From positions 21,423,033-21,487,032 of the forward strand of contig CM051456.1 in assembly GCA_028274465.1 (NCBI GenBank): a DNA stretch of 64,000 bases, in the 5' to 3' direction. This DNA is from Plantago ovata. Its lineage: Eukaryota > Streptophyta > Magnoliopsida > Lamiales > Plantaginaceae. The notes under the pieces are model-generated. The model made no database searches and was not told the origin of the DNA. It worked only from the letters and a program-made list of their open reading frames with translations. A program made the translations under genes and the position numbers. Positions 38,801-51,494 of this stretch are shown one piece after another (the stretch's first letter is position 1; each line of letters starts with the position of its first letter).

Positions 38801-40424
38801 GCAGAAAGAGCAACAAAAAAAATAATAATATTAACAATAATTATTATATTAATAATAAAATAAACAAAATAAAATTACAGGCAGAAAATATCTCTGACAA
38901 ACACAGATTGGTCAAGAACGAGAGCTCATCAATGGTAATACATGGGTCACTAAAAATTTTACTGCGACATTCCTTCTAAGGCAAATGTTAGTCATACCTC
39001 TCTACAGAAAGTGATAAATAAATTTGAAAAGAAGATATGCCAGAGTCAAGGAATTTGCCCGTCTACTACTAATGATGAACACTGCATCTAACTAAAAGCC
39101 TCAATCAGTATGGTGCATAGTGCATGCATTCTAATCTACCAAGAAAAATTGCATCCATATCTTGAGAAGATATGAACATCTACAAGGGCCAGAAAGGAGG
39201 TCTATACTCGGTAGATAAAAAAAATATAAACTGAATCCATAATTATATTACTTAACCAATGATATGATAAATGGAATTGCAAAAAGCAAAGTTCATCTGG
39301 TCATCCAAAAGAAAGAGAAGTACTTGGTACCCCGACGGAGATGCAATGCCGCGAGGGGGTGTGGGTGTATTTTACGTTCGCAGTACAAATTTGAGAATCT
39401 TAAAATATATATGAAAATTAAAACATATAATTATGTGTCACAACAAACTTCGACACTGAAGACCTACAGAACATATATTTCAGGCACTATACAAAAAGGT
39501 GAAACATAGGTAACACAATATACAAGTATACAAGAAAGAGAGAAAGCAGCCGTATGAACACAGAAAATTAAAGATGCACCACTAGCAGGAAGCCTATTGT
39601 ATCATACTGATTCATGAAAGGGGGTAAAAATCAAAATACTGTAAATGAGAACAAACCTCGGCTTGGATATACTGAACCTCCTTCACATGAAATTCAGCAT
39701 CTTCATTCTTCTCCTCACTCTCTAGCAAATCCCGGACCTGATAGGCCCATGTATCTTTCATATTCTCACTGTGAGTGAAAGCAGTCAAATCAATATCACC
39801 ATCAGGCAGATAAGTTTTCAAGGGCACGGAACCAAAGGTGAAGACCTGTGGCAACAAACAACCAGTCAAGCAACATTAGTAACACCAATTTAAGGGTGAT
39901 ATGAATGATCAGCATGATAAAGACTATGCAAAAGGTGCTATTAAAAATTTGTGCAAGGAAACACTTGTGTAAGTCCACCCTTCATACACAGGGTCAACCA
40001 CTACCAGGCTATTCAGTAATAAGAAAAAGAAAATTTTGTGTCATGTTTTTGCATAACCAAACTCAACAGCAAAGCTACAATCAACATATGCATATCTATC
40101 AACACTTAACTGCTAAGCTACAATCATCTCAATTTCCAAATGTCTCAAAGCAACGAATTTCACGCGACAACAACAAAATTAACATTTCTAAATCATTCCA
40201 ACAACCTGGCAAGGGAAGCACTTCATAATCAGCCGTTGCACATAGTCTGCAACAGCATCTCGTCGCTGTTTCGATAGCTCGGTCGGTTGGATGCAGGCGA
40301 TAAGCTCGTCAGTTCTCTTCTCGACTCTCGACCACCGGTCCACATCCAGTTCCCTCATAACTGAAGCAGACCCTGGCAACAGCCCATTCGCAAATGATCC
40401 ACCTGCCTCACCATTCTCACCCAT
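32853..40424 (-). CDS. Nucleotidyltransferase, PAP/OAS1 substrate-binding fold, copy 1 (frameshifted tail)
   Basis: Exons: 40424-40206, 39845-39657, 38793-38701, 38583-38401, 38318-38216, 38140-37955, 36921-34548, 33437-32853. The catalytic motif is GSVPLKTYLPDGDIDL (first two Asp carboxylates) with the third in ENIVVDISFNQ; YYESRILGAHHGLISTYALE belongs to the PAP-associated helical domain. The long Ser/Asn/Gln-rich tail looks disordered and ends in an RG/RS-rich exon (DREGSWNSSSRSRGAARNHG). The Arabidopsis relative I recall is At3g61690, of similar size; the biochemical role is not established, but terminal RNA nucleotide transfer is plausible. Compared with copy 2, one base is missing near 35836 (AACCAATG against AACCAAATG on the plus strand), so the frame stops at 35825 after 689 of about 1310 residues. 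The last exon may instead splice at 32866 to a tiny exon near 31459-31468. Confidence 0.82.
33640..33919. mobile_element. Stowaway-like MITE in the last intron of copy 1
   Basis: Begins TCCCTTCGCCCCAATAGG and ends TTTTAGACAGAGGGAA, TA at both sides. The counterpart in copy 2 is at 44749-45029, so it predates the duplication. Confidence 0.65.
37145..37169 (-). mobile_element. Minimal 25-bp LINE-tail insertion
   Basis: A run of 18 T followed by GAAAACG sits between two exact 12-bp repeats ATTATATAGTTC (37133-37144 and 37170-37181). Copy B2 has the empty site with a single target (about 48318-48332). This is a retroposition event that left only the tail and a few bases. Confidence 0.8.
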
Positions 40425-41100
40425 AATTTTCCTGTAACCCTTTTGCTACTCGAAACCTAAACTTAAAACTAGAATGGAACAAAAATCCAATTCCTATTTT
40501 GTCTTTTTTGTTTTTTAGGAATCCAATTCCTATTAACTAGTTGACGTTTAATAACTGCTATAGTTGAAGGCAATCATCAATCAGGTAAAGTAGTTTGACA
40601 GACAAGTTTGAACAAGGTAAAGTAGTAAGTAAGGGAAACAACTCAAACAAGTGAAGAAGATAGATAAAGTTGATCAATCAGGTATAATCTGAAGATAATA
40701 AACCCTAATGATACTCGCTGCAAACAGTTAGATAAGAAATTCGACGCAATGTCGACGAACCTGGCGATGCCAGCGCCGATGAATACCATTCGATTACAGA
40801 ATGCAATAGACAGATGATTGAAAGGATTGGATTGTTTTGTTTATCGTCTGTGGAAGAAAGGTTTTGGGGATGATGATTGTTGATGGATTGAATTGAATGA
40901 AGATTCACTGTGAGAGAAAAAAAAAATCAAATTAAAATAAAAATAAAAGTATGGGGATTTTTGTTTAATTTTTGTATTTTTCAGGGGAAATTTTGAAATT
41001 CGTTGGAATTTGATTTGATAATTCTCTTCCCTCGTCGCACTGGTTGGTGGAATTGTGGAAACAATTCGGGTTTGGTTGTGTTTGTGGTGCATTACACAAT
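40425..41100 (-). promoter_or_regulatory. Leader and promoter side of nucleotidyltransferase copy 1
   Basis: On the minus strand a likely leader exon ends GGCATCGCCAG|GTTCGTCG near 40760, followed by an intron with acceptor near 40475 (TTCCATTCTAG) before the start codon. The matching region in copy 2 (51495-52160) is alignable, so both copies kept their own promoter. No TATA box could be assigned with confidence. Confidence 0.4.
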
Positions 41101-41224
41101 TCGTGAAAAATTAGGAACTATTATTACATGTGGACCTCTAAAGAAACAGAACATTGCAAAGTGAACCAATATATTTCTACAATTATGCAATTACTTTACA
41201 TTTTATTAGAGATAAAGATATGTG

Positions 41225-41505
41225 TTATCAATCACTCCATAACCAATTTGATACCGATGTAAGGAATAACCAGTTACTCCAAAATATGTCGTCACTACTC
41301 CCAGAACCACCCCTGTAACCCAAGTTAATTCATGATGTTTTTTAAATCCACCGGTGAGATACACACGAAAAACATGCAGAATCATCATTAGGACCATCAT
41401 AACCGACCATCGATGAACTGAGCGGATTAACCAACCAAAGGTAGCTTCTGTCATTATGTATTGAACAGAGGCAAAAGCTTCTGTAACGGTCCATACGGGC
41501 CATGA
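41225..41505 (-). pseudogene. petB: Nuclear insertion of plastid petB (cytochrome b6) fragment
   Basis: The minus-strand frame reads [60 protein letters not shown] and FGVTGYSL, which is the middle of cytochrome b6 of the plastid b6f complex. Only about 95 of 215 residues are present. The part after GYSL has drifted, for example IGYGVIDNT where plastid b6 has IGYWAVKIV, and there is no start or end. It is a decaying nuclear copy of plastid DNA. The duplicate site in B2 (about 53360-53390) lacks it. Confidence 0.9.
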
Positions 41506-41585
41506 GAGCACCTAATAATATGATCTTGGACGTAATTTTGATGGTCGTTATAGTTTGCCAACTGCGAGATATGGGATATATCACT

Positions 41586-41821
41586 AAACCTTATGGTACA
41601 AGGTTTATTTATTTATTATTTATTTTAAATTGATGTACATATAAACATTATAATTGGTAAGAGTCTTTATGAATGGAACTTTTTTCTCATGTTAGATTTT
41701 TTTAATAAGTAACATTACAATGCTAGTAATAAAGTATACATAATCCCGCACTTGGCGAGAATTGAACCTATGACCTCTAGTGTCATGACACCTCAGTCCA
41801 ACCAATTGAGCTAGATGAATA
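41586..41821 (-). mobile_element. SINE of the same family as in the TIGR01589 intron, with flanking spacer
   Basis: On the minus strand from about 41813 to 41696: TAGCTCAATTGGTTGGACTG, then ATAGGTTCAATTCTCGCC (B box), GCGGGATTATG and a tail in A. It closely matches the SINE at 7737-7897 and includes the TAGC start that the other lacks. It lies at the junction between duplication units B1 and B2. Target duplications are not clear. The rest of this spacer is AT-rich DNA. Confidence 0.75.
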
Positions 41822-42008
41822 CCAAAGAATTTGCATACCCGGCATGGCTTGGCTACTATAACTCAAACAAAGTGACCGAGACAAGTATAAGCTAATCGAC
41901 CTAGAGTAGCAAACAAATTTAGTCGGACCATGGGTCTTGACAACCCTCCAGCCATACCTAAGCTAGTTCTTGGCAAAATGGGCTTGAAGAACATACAGAT
42001 TAAGGGCT
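41822..42008 (+). pseudogene. Truncated copy of the last DEAD-box helicase exon
   Basis: Matches helicase exon 10 from [15 protein letters not shown] to the stop (30493-30688). It lacks all helicase motifs, any start codon and the upstream exons. It carries several small indels, for example in [10 protein letters not shown] and NIPGLRAR, and an in-frame TAG near 41908. It was born dead as the edge of the duplication. Confidence 0.9.
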
Positions 42009-42946
42009 AGATAGATAATGCATGAAGATGAAGGTATTAGTTTCCGTGGGAATCCGAGCTGATTAGTAACTGGAAAAAGCTTAGTATATATTCATTCATT
42101 TAAAATAATATTTTCCCTTGTAAATCTTTAAAATGAAGTGTTTATGAAGAATCACATATCTCGGAAATCCAATTGACAGCATTCAAAATTTGGAGATAGG
42201 GGAATATTACTTCTGATCTATGTACAGAGTTCTCGTTCCCATCGACAATCGGTACAGAGACAATAAGCTCAGAACAAGTAGTACCACTTGTATTTAGCCA
42301 AATATTACTACCACCAAGGTTCCAAACAAAATGTGAAGAAAGACTAATATCAAAAGTCTCAAAGCAGTATATATTTCTGTTACAATGTCAACAGCCTAAC
42401 AAAGAGTCGGTTGATACAGTCGAATAAATACTTTAGAATTAGACCAAGTCTAGATAAGTAAGATTACAGAGCTGGAGCCTAAGACAAACAATATTAGGAA
42501 AATGTTAGTATGGTGAAAGGAAGTTACAGCTATGCTAGATAAATAAACCTGAAGTAGCTATTTCACATACTACTACGCTAAATTAAGCCACATTGGTTAC
42601 AAAACTGTAAGATATAAGAGTACAAACCCACATTCAACAGTGCTGAAATTACTGGACCCTGCGTTTGTCCAACGATAACACATATCCACCTTGTTTCAGA
42701 CTATAACCGAGTGCAGAATACAATGGCATACTTCAACAGGTTCCTATGGACAACCAGTGAGCTGGAATAGCTATCAAATCCTCCTGTTGAAAGAGTAAAC
42801 AAGCTATCAAATAACTATGGTTGGAAAATTTTGGAATGAGAAAGGGGAATCAATGCATCATAAGACAGATAAATTCTTTCCCTAGACCTGGTTAATGAAT
42901 AATTTCATAGACCTTGTGGCTAAGAATTTTCCATAAATGATGTGTT

Positions 42947-43308
42947 GGCCAGGAGTACTAAATGGGATGGTGTGGTGCATTTCAAACCACAAGGTCCATA
43001 ACAAACTCATAGATCCAGTCTACATAGAGTTTCAGAAAAGAACCCAACAAAATTAAGAGCAGGAACCAACACATGGGTGTTCAGTATCATTCACATCCTC
43101 TGTTCCATTTAAAAAACTTCCTAGGTTGGCCAGGAGTACTAAATGGGATGGTGTGGTGCATTTCAAACCACAAGGTCCATAACAAACTCATAGACCCGGT
43201 CTACATAGAGTTCCAGAAAAGAACCCAACAAAATTAAGAGCAGGAACCAACACATGGGTGTTCAGTATCATTCACATATCCTCTGTTCCATTTAAAAAAC
43301 TTCCTAGG
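42947..43308. repeat. 181-bp tandem duplication inside unit B2
   Basis: 42947-43127 and 43128-43308 are near-identical direct repeats, each starting GGCCAGGAGTACTAAATGGG. The second copy runs into the complete Stowaway MITE (43279-43496); the first ends in a short left piece of that MITE (TCCTCTGTTCCATTTAAAAA, about 43096-43115). Unit B1 has a single copy. Confidence 0.85.
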
Positions 43309-43496
43309 TTGACTTTTTACAAACAGAGTCCAAATTACTCCTAAATATATTATCACCAAATAATATAATAAAGTAAAATCAATTACATTTACCTAATATA
43401 ACTTTATTTTATATTTTTCTTTTGTAATTAGGAGTAATTTATGGTCAAAGTTCGTAAAAATGATCAACGAGAAAGTTTTAAATGGAACAGGGGGAG
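43279..43496. mobile_element. Stowaway MITE, copy in unit B2
   Basis: Orthologous to 32081-32310 in unit B1, with the same ends and TA flanks and a few small indels. Confidence 0.8.
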
Positions 43497-43983
43497 TATA
43501 ACATTATAAGCTATGCAAAAAATGAAAACCTAAATATGAACCCTTAAGAGTTCAAAATCTAAGAAGGAAACACAGGTTAATAATTTTCAGAGGCATTTTA
43601 AAGCCCCCATATAATATCACACTGGGTCTCAGGGCTAGGAGAGAGGCCATCAGATGCCAGTTTTCATGGTTTGCCCATTCAACTGGAATGTACAAGAACT
43701 GCTTTCTTAGTAAAAGCCTCAATGTGGCATGACTTGAGGCATAGGCAGAAGAGGCTGGACAGGGTAGCTTACTAGAGAAACAGCAAAGGTAATTTGTAAC
43801 CACTACAAAAGAAGGTCCAGTCCCTATTGCAACTTCTAAATCTAAATAACCCCTCAAACTAGTTAGCCGAGGACAAATCTTATGGATACAGTGAACAACC
43901 AAACTACAGTATTCATTTTCTTAACATAAGTAGTTAGTGTGGGGGTGTGTCTAATAGAAATGGAAAGTCAGAATTCAAGATCT

Positions 43984-46900
43984 TTACCTTTGATGACGAG
44001 GGGAAGCAGGCAGATCTAGTGAAAACCGATGTCTAGAGTTCCTATTAACTCTATGATCCTCAAAAGTCCTACTACGAGTTCCCTCATTTGGATCTAATTC
44101 ATCAGTTGTTCCTGAAAACCCAACCGGGCTTAAAGAATCAAACTCAAGCTGCTCACCATGAGGATCATAGGTACCATTTTGATCAAATGGATGATACGTC
44201 CTCATAACAGGCGGTACATGTCCATTAGAAAGTCCAATATGATTTGTCGTTGCTGAAGCATACATGCCGTAAGACAAATTCTCAGGGCCATTTTGGTGCA
44301 GTGGGCCATCTTCTGACCGGTATGAAGTTGAATCATGTCTAAGTGAGCCCCAACCACGTTCAGCTCGTCCCTCAGCCGGACCAAGCCGATCAGTTCTTGA
44401 ATTTGACCTATCACTTTGGGTGCGGCCGTGACTGCGTGCAGCCCCTCGTGATCTTGAATTAGAATTCCAGCTCCCCTCTCTGTCACCATAGTTATCATTC
44501 CTATCATGATTATAATTTCTTCTGGTTGCAGAAGATTGACGTCCCCTCAGAGTTACCTTCACAAGAGACAAAAAGGACAGGAGAAATAAAAAAAATCAAA
44601 ACAACTTAAAGCAACTCAAAGTTGATACACAGCCAAGCTGTGATTTTGTAACAAGTGCATCAGAGAGAAATCAAGGTTGTAGAACAAACATACAACATCT
44701 TCTACAACTTATTACATTCTAATCCCAACTTTCAAGTTGTAAATAATACTCACTTCGCCCCAATAGGTTCTTATCATTTCTGTTTTCATCTGTCCGAACA
44801 GGTTCTTATAATTTTCTATTTTAAACAACGTTCTATGATAACTTTTGTTCGGGCTATACACTTATCTAGGAGTAAACAAATACTATAACTAATCAACTTT
44901 CGCAAACATTACCATTACTATATTCCCCGACGGACCACTTATCAAATAACCAAATATACCCAACTCACTGTCCTAACATATCGTGCATTGCAATACCAAA
45001 CAATGAGGGTTTATTTTAGACAGAGGGAGTAATAAGGAAGATGTGAACATAACTTAGTTGTAACCTTATCGGACTTGATGCATAAAGGGGCACAAGTTGA
45101 AAACAAAAAGGAACTCCATGTTAATACATAATTAAGTTGTAACCTTGTAGAAGTGTTTAAGCAGAGCAACCAAAGTTGTAGAACACACTTATGAACATAA
45201 ATCTCCTGCGAAGTATATCAATTGCACTAGATTCTGATTCCCCTTACCAGGATAAAAGTAATTGTAAAGATGATTGAAATATATATTCTGCAAAACATAG
45301 GCCAATACTCCCACTCATAAAGACTTTTCAATCTAGTAGTAATATATATATTGTCAGATGTTTGTAATTTAATCTCATGTTAAACAGGTCTTTTCCAATC
45401 GATTTTAGCATACCAAGTTAACATTGACTTTGTAATATGCACCAAACATCACATAGATATATCCATTAGCCGATAAAATTATCACTGATCTTCACAACCA
45501 ACAACACCTAAATTTCCAATGAGACATTTGACGTCATTATCGGACATGCTTTTTGTTATTTCAAGTACGTACATAAAATACCAACAAAATGAATCCATAT
45601 ATAGCAATTAAATAAATTACACAAAAAAAAAAAAAAAAAAAGTTGCAGCAAAGAAACAATAATCATAACATGATTCTTACAGGATCAGGCAGGTAAGTCC
45701 CAGTCCCACTGCGATACTTTGGCATCTCATCCATGTACTGTGGATACACATTAGGAGGTCTAGCTGAAGACGACTGAGGAGAAACAGGAACTATGCGGGG
45801 GCCATAACTTGACACGAGCTGAGAGAACATGATAGAATTTGTGGGAAGTGGTCTCCCCATATTATCATATGGAAATTGCCCCTGGAGATAAGCAGGAGGA
45901 ACCATTACGGGTGGCGGATAGTTTGAAGGCCCAGGGTGCCTTGGTTGCTGACACAACCTTGCAAATTGTAAGTTTTGCCAATGGCTGGCAAAATCACTGT
46001 CAAGAATATCAAATTCTCGCTCTTCAGATGGTTCTATAGCAGTCGTCTGTTGTAAAGAACATGAGTCATGTAAGTCCTCTGCCTGTTCAAATCTCCTGGA
46101 ACTAAAGTTCTGCCCACTGATGCTATTGTCAGAGGGTGCATCATCTCCAAAATGAACTCTTGATGCATCAGAACTGTTCTCCGGTGGAACATTATATATC
46201 GGAAGCATTGTTACAAACGGGATTGGTGGCCCGGTGGGGTAGAATGCAATCAAGCCATTACTATCATGTGTCCTCTGCATTGAGTCATGACCTATGACCA
46301 TAGGGGCAAAGGGTGCAATCGATTCACTTGTCTGAGCAACTTCAGAATCAGGCATATGGTGTCCACGAACCTGCAAAGAAGCAACTGGCTCAGGCCCAAG
46401 GTTCCTTCCAGCTGTTTCAGAACCCACACTGTATGATGAACCCCAGGCTTGGTCAGGGGCATGCTCTGACATAATTTTGCCTTTCCCATGAGTTACAGCC
46501 AAATCTATTGGGGCAACTTTCTTTCCCCGCTTCTCTTTTGTAGATTTAGGCAACTTTACTGATCCATCCCAGGAACTCTCTGACGAAGTTCTACTTCTCA
46601 TGGAGTTACTGTGGGAAGCAGATGATAACCTTGAACTGCTTGATCTTTCTTCCGCATAAACATCACTACTTCTAATATCCCTTCTCTGTGGCACACTGGT
46701 GGGATCCTGGTTGGTAAACTACCAATATTTTTCCCCAGTGATCCACCTTTCTCCCTAGAATGCTTCTGCTGAACATTAGGATGTAAAAGGAATGGAGGAA
46801 TATACAATGAGTTTGATGATGCAGCTGGTTTATTATCAGATGGAAGCTGGTCAAAATTAACATTGTCAGTATCAAAACCCTGAGGGGAGCCCATCTCCTG

Positions 46901-49900
46901 CCCAAAATCACTGGCAGCTTCTCTAGAACTCATCTCTACAGAACCAAATGTTTCACTGATTTGGTTAACTGGATCTTCTGGTGTCATATTCAGTCCAGTC
47001 CCAGATAAGTAAGGAGTCATTTGGGATGAAATTAAACCTTGGGGAAATTGCATGCCTGGAAATGATTGATCAATCAAAGGAATATTACCAGGAATATTAC
47101 CAGGAATAAATCCATGAAGATTTCGTTGACCGTATCCCATTGAAGCAAGAAAATACGGGTGTTGGAAAGGCAGATGCCCTGGCGGAAAATTGAATGGACC
47201 AAGATGTTGGCTATTAAAACTTTGAAGTGAAGCAGATGCCGACATGTTTGCAGCAACTTGTTCATCCTCCTGTATCATTTGTGAAGAGGATGAAAACTTG
47301 TCATTCGATGTGTCTACTCCAAACCTTTTGCGATAAATGTTTTCATTGATGTTTGAGTCAGGAGTAACGTCAAAACTTTGCTGAGTTGGAAGATCCTTCA
47401 TGTAAGAATTATCTTCAACTGAAGAACGACGGCTGTGGCTTGTCATGCTTTCTGATCTCATATTATTCTTCCTATTATTAGAATCCAGCCTACCATTGGT
47501 AATATGTGCATTTACAGATTCTACTTTGCCACGTCGTGCTTGAGATGAGCTATCACATTCATTGGTGAGTTCAGGACTAGACTGTATTCTTGAAAAGAGA
47601 TTTCGCCCCTGGGTGTCATTCACTAAATGATCAACCATCATCTCTCTCTGAACTTCATTGTTGTGTGGATTGGCAGTCTGTTTTCCACTTTGATTAGAAA
47701 TCATCAAGGCGGAAAATTGACTCTTTAAGTTATGTGTCTGAGTAGCTGCCGTCGACTTACTTCTTATTGGCACCATTCTAGCTGAACTTTTACTTTGTTT
47801 AGAAGACATGCCACTGCCTCCTGTACGATCACCCTCCATCTTATTTATGTAGGTGTTTCCATTCACACTCTCCTCCCTTGTGTTTTTATCAGTATTGCCG
47901 AAGTCCTGCAGGTGGCCCGGATTTGATAATCCTGAGTGCCATGAATTGAGTCCTGGTGCATCAGGCCGATGGCCACTGCCATGCCTCTCCCAGGTATTCA
48001 TGAAAAACTGATTCACTTCAAAAATCAAATCCTCCTTCGGGCAGTCAAGTAATCTAGCCAGTTTCTTTGCACCAAAAGCAAAAGCACTTCGAATTCGAAA
48101 AAAGTTACCTGTTAAAAACAAATACAGTTTATATTAACAAAGAAGACATGGATTTCCGAAATTGCACTGGGTACAGTGATGATAGTGTTCAACTAGATCA
48201 TTTAAAAGAACATGCATTATATGTTTATGGATAAATTTTACAGCATAATTTAAATCTATGAATGAAAGAGTACAGTGAGGACAACAAACTAATTATATAG
48301 GTAATCTAATTCTTTAGATCATCATATAGTTTTGTTATATTCCGACGAATGCCACAAGGAATGAGTTACTACCAAAATGAATCCTTAATGCCACTCAATG
48401 GCCAAGAGATAGAGATACAATTCATTCGCCATAAGTCATAGCTGAAAGTCACTGTACTTTATGGAGTCTGCGCCAGAAAGGACACTCCGTACCATTGATT
48501 ACTCTCCTTATTCCATTTTGGGGTCCCCAATAGAATCTTTCAGTACCAAACATATAAACTTTCTTATCAGTTCTCTATTCATTATCTGTCATAGTACACA
48601 ATTCTTAATTCATGCTCATTCATAATTTAACACTCACTTACGAGTTTTATTCATTCTTCTCAACATTCATTTATTCCGACTTAATGGTTGTGCCGAAAAA
48701 GAAATGTGAAGTCATGAGCTGGAAGGGGAGGGAGCATATATTTAGTACCAGTAGCTTCCTACAGATACACATTCACAAAGAACCTAAAGCAGATACAATA
48801 GAAGGATATTCATCGCATTCAGCATTAGCAACCGACACACGCGAAATTTGAAGTAAGGACATCAGAATATAACAGCTACACAATTGTAGGGCACAAGAAT
48901 TGGCAGTTGTTATGACAGATGAACTAGCACATGTTTTACATGCTTATGAAAAACTTTTAATTGATAACGAAAAAGAGCCTTCAACGAATAGAAGATGACA
49001 ATGGTGATACATGATCACGCGCTTACCTTTACTAACACTACGTCCAAGGTTGTTGCTAACACGCAAGGGATCAATTACATTAAAATGCTTAGAAATAAAT
49101 GGCTGTCCATTATTTTCCTGGCCAGCTGGATAAACAGAATACACATAGCTACATGCATCAAGATACATCTTGCTGAGCAGCAATTCGCCTCTGTCCTTTC
49201 TCGGATGTTCAGCTGTAAATTGTTCAAATCAAACCCAATTACTGGAAAACAAACCAATATACAAACATCAAATGAAAGATTATTACCAGTTACATCAGGG
49301 AGGGAGCTAATGCGTACGGGCCCCCATAAACTGAGACAAAAATTGTCCCAGTCAAAGTTGCTGAAAAACTCCAGGAAACGAAAGAGTACCTACAAGAATT
49401 CCGTAGATTTCTTGAAAGACAATCAAGTAGCAAAAATTAAATTTGAACAAAAAACTAAAAGATAATTCACCTCAAGTGGACCATGAAAGGAATTGTTGAA
49501 CACGTGAAATATGTAGAGAACTAAAGTCTCCAAGGCATAAGTAGATATCAATCCATGATGAGCGCCCAAGATACGGCTTTCATAGTAGCACCACGCCTTA
49601 ATTAATATAATACTACGCTTGAACAGATGTTTCTGACTTATCAGATTATCAACCTGGGATGCCAACCAACAAAAGTTAATAACAACATATTGGGCTTACA
49701 AATTGATAAATACCAAGTGAACAAGGTCGGAGAACTTTTCTCCATTATCTTGAAACCTACTGACCTGCTCGAGGAAGCAGAGTGTGCATAAACCACCAAG
49801 TTGGTTAAAAGATATGTCCACCACAATATTTTCGACGAGGCATTTAATTATCTTCACCTACAATGCAGAAAGAGCAACACAAAAAAAATAATAATAATAA

Positions 49901-51494
49901 ATAAATAAACAAAATAAAATTACAGGCAGAAAATATCTCTGACAAACACAGATTGATCAAGAACGAGAGCTCATCAATGGTAAACATGGGTCACTAACAA
50001 GTTTACTGCGACTTCCTTCTATAGGTAAATGTTAGTCATCATCTCTACGGAAAGTGATAAATAAATTTGAGAAGAAGATATGCTAGAGTCAAGGAATTTG
50101 CCCGTCTAATACTGATGATGAACACTGCATCTAACTAAAAGCCTCAATCAGTATGGTGCATAGTGCATACATTCTAATCTACCAATCAAAATTGCATCCA
50201 TATCTTGAGAAGATTTGAACATCTACAAGAACCAGAAAGGAGGTCTATACTCAATAGATAAGAAAATACGAACTGAATCCATAATTATATTACCTAACCA
50301 ATGATATGATAAATGGAATTACAAAAAGCAAAGTTCATCTGGAAATCCAAAAGAAAAAGAAGTACTTGGTACCCCGGCGGAGATGCAACGCCGGGGTGTG
50401 TGTGTGTGTGTGTGTGTTTTAAGTCCACAGCACAAATTTGAGAATCTTAAAAGATACAGTATATGAAAATTAAATTTTTATGCGTCGCATTGCCCCACAA
50501 GAGTAGAGAATTGCCATGTAAAGTTCTACAACACACTTCGACAATGAAGACCTACAAAACATACATTTCTGGCACTATACAAAAAGGTGAAATGTAGGTA
50601 ACACAATATAAAAGTATACAAGAAAGAGAGAAAGCAGCCGAATGAACACAGAAAAGACGAACCACTAGCAGGAAGCCACTTCTATCATAATGATTCATGA
50701 AAGGGGGTAAAAATCAAAATACTGTAAATGGGACCAACAGAGTATAACAACAAATTTAAATTGACATGAGAACAAACCTCGGCTTGGATATACTGAACCT
50801 CTTTCACATGAAATTCAGCATTTTCATTCTTCTCCTCACTCTCTAGCAAATCCCGGACCTGATCGGCCCATGTATCTTTCGTATTCTCACTGTGAGTGAA
50901 AGCAGTCAAATCAATATCACCATCAGGCAGATAAGTTTTCAAGGGCACGGAACCAAAGGTGAAGACCTGTGGCAACAAACAACCAGTCGAGGAACATTAG
51001 TAACACCAATTTAAGGGTGGAAAAAAGTTTGGTTTGAAATGCAGAATTAACAGCACCCTTGATAAGAATGATCAGATAAAGACTGTGCCAAGGTGCAAAT
51101 TTTGTGTCATGTTGTTGCATAACCAAACTCAAACAGCAAAGCAAGTAAGAAAACATATGCATCATTATCAACACTTAAACTGCTAATCTACAATCATCTC
51201 AATTTCCAAATGCCTTAAAGCAACGAATTTCAAGCAACAACAACAAAATTAACATTTCTAAATCATTCCAACAACCTGGCAAGGAAAGCACTTCATAATC
51301 AGCCGTTGCACATAGTCTGCAACAGCATCTCGTCGTTGTTTCGATAGCTCGGTCGGTTGGATGCAGGCGATAAGCTCGTCGGTTCTCTTCTCAACTCTCG
51401 ACCACCGGTCCACATCGAGTTCCCTCATAACTAAGGCAGACCCTGGCAACAGACCATTTGCAAACGATCCACCTGCCTCACCATTCTCACCCAT
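43984..51494 (-). CDS. Nucleotidyltransferase, PAP/OAS1 substrate-binding fold, copy 2 (frameshifted tail)
   Basis: Exons: 51494-51276, 50966-50778, 49857-49765, 49653-49471, 49389-49287, 49212-49027, 48108-45681, 44556-43984, all GT-AG. The first six exon lengths are identical to copy 1. The catalytic motif GSVPLKTYLPDGDIDL, the third Asp in VVDISFNQ and the PAP-associated helices are all intact. Copy 2 has insertions in the tail that copy 1 lacks, for example the repeated PGNIPGNIP and a KFSSSSQMIQED segment. The single base missing in copy 1 is present here, but another base is missing near 46711 (CCTGGTTGGT against CCTGGTGTGGT on the plus strand). The frame therefore ends at 46598 after 827 of about 1324 residues. 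Tail codons beyond this point remain open to the natural end PASPRHQR. Either a shorter protein is made or the base is a sequence error. Confidence 0.82.
44749..45029. mobile_element. Stowaway-like MITE in the last intron of copy 2
   Basis: Starts CTCACTTCGCCCCAATAGG and ends TTTTAGACAGAGGGAG with TA at both sides. Counterpart of 33640-33919. Confidence 0.7.

Larger units (their letters stand above)
30493..41585. repeat. Tandem segmental duplication unit B, copy 1
   Basis: Collinear with 41822-53465. It starts inside the last helicase exon (ACCAAAGAATCTGCATACCA; the copy at 41822 reads ACCAAAGAATTTGCATACC), runs through the helicase 3' region and the whole nucleotidyltransferase gene with its promoter, and ends at ATATGGGATAT. 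Copy-specific differences include a Stowaway MITE, a 25-bp LINE tail and a plastid petB insertion here, and a LINE and a 181-bp tandem repeat in copy 2. Confidence 0.9.
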
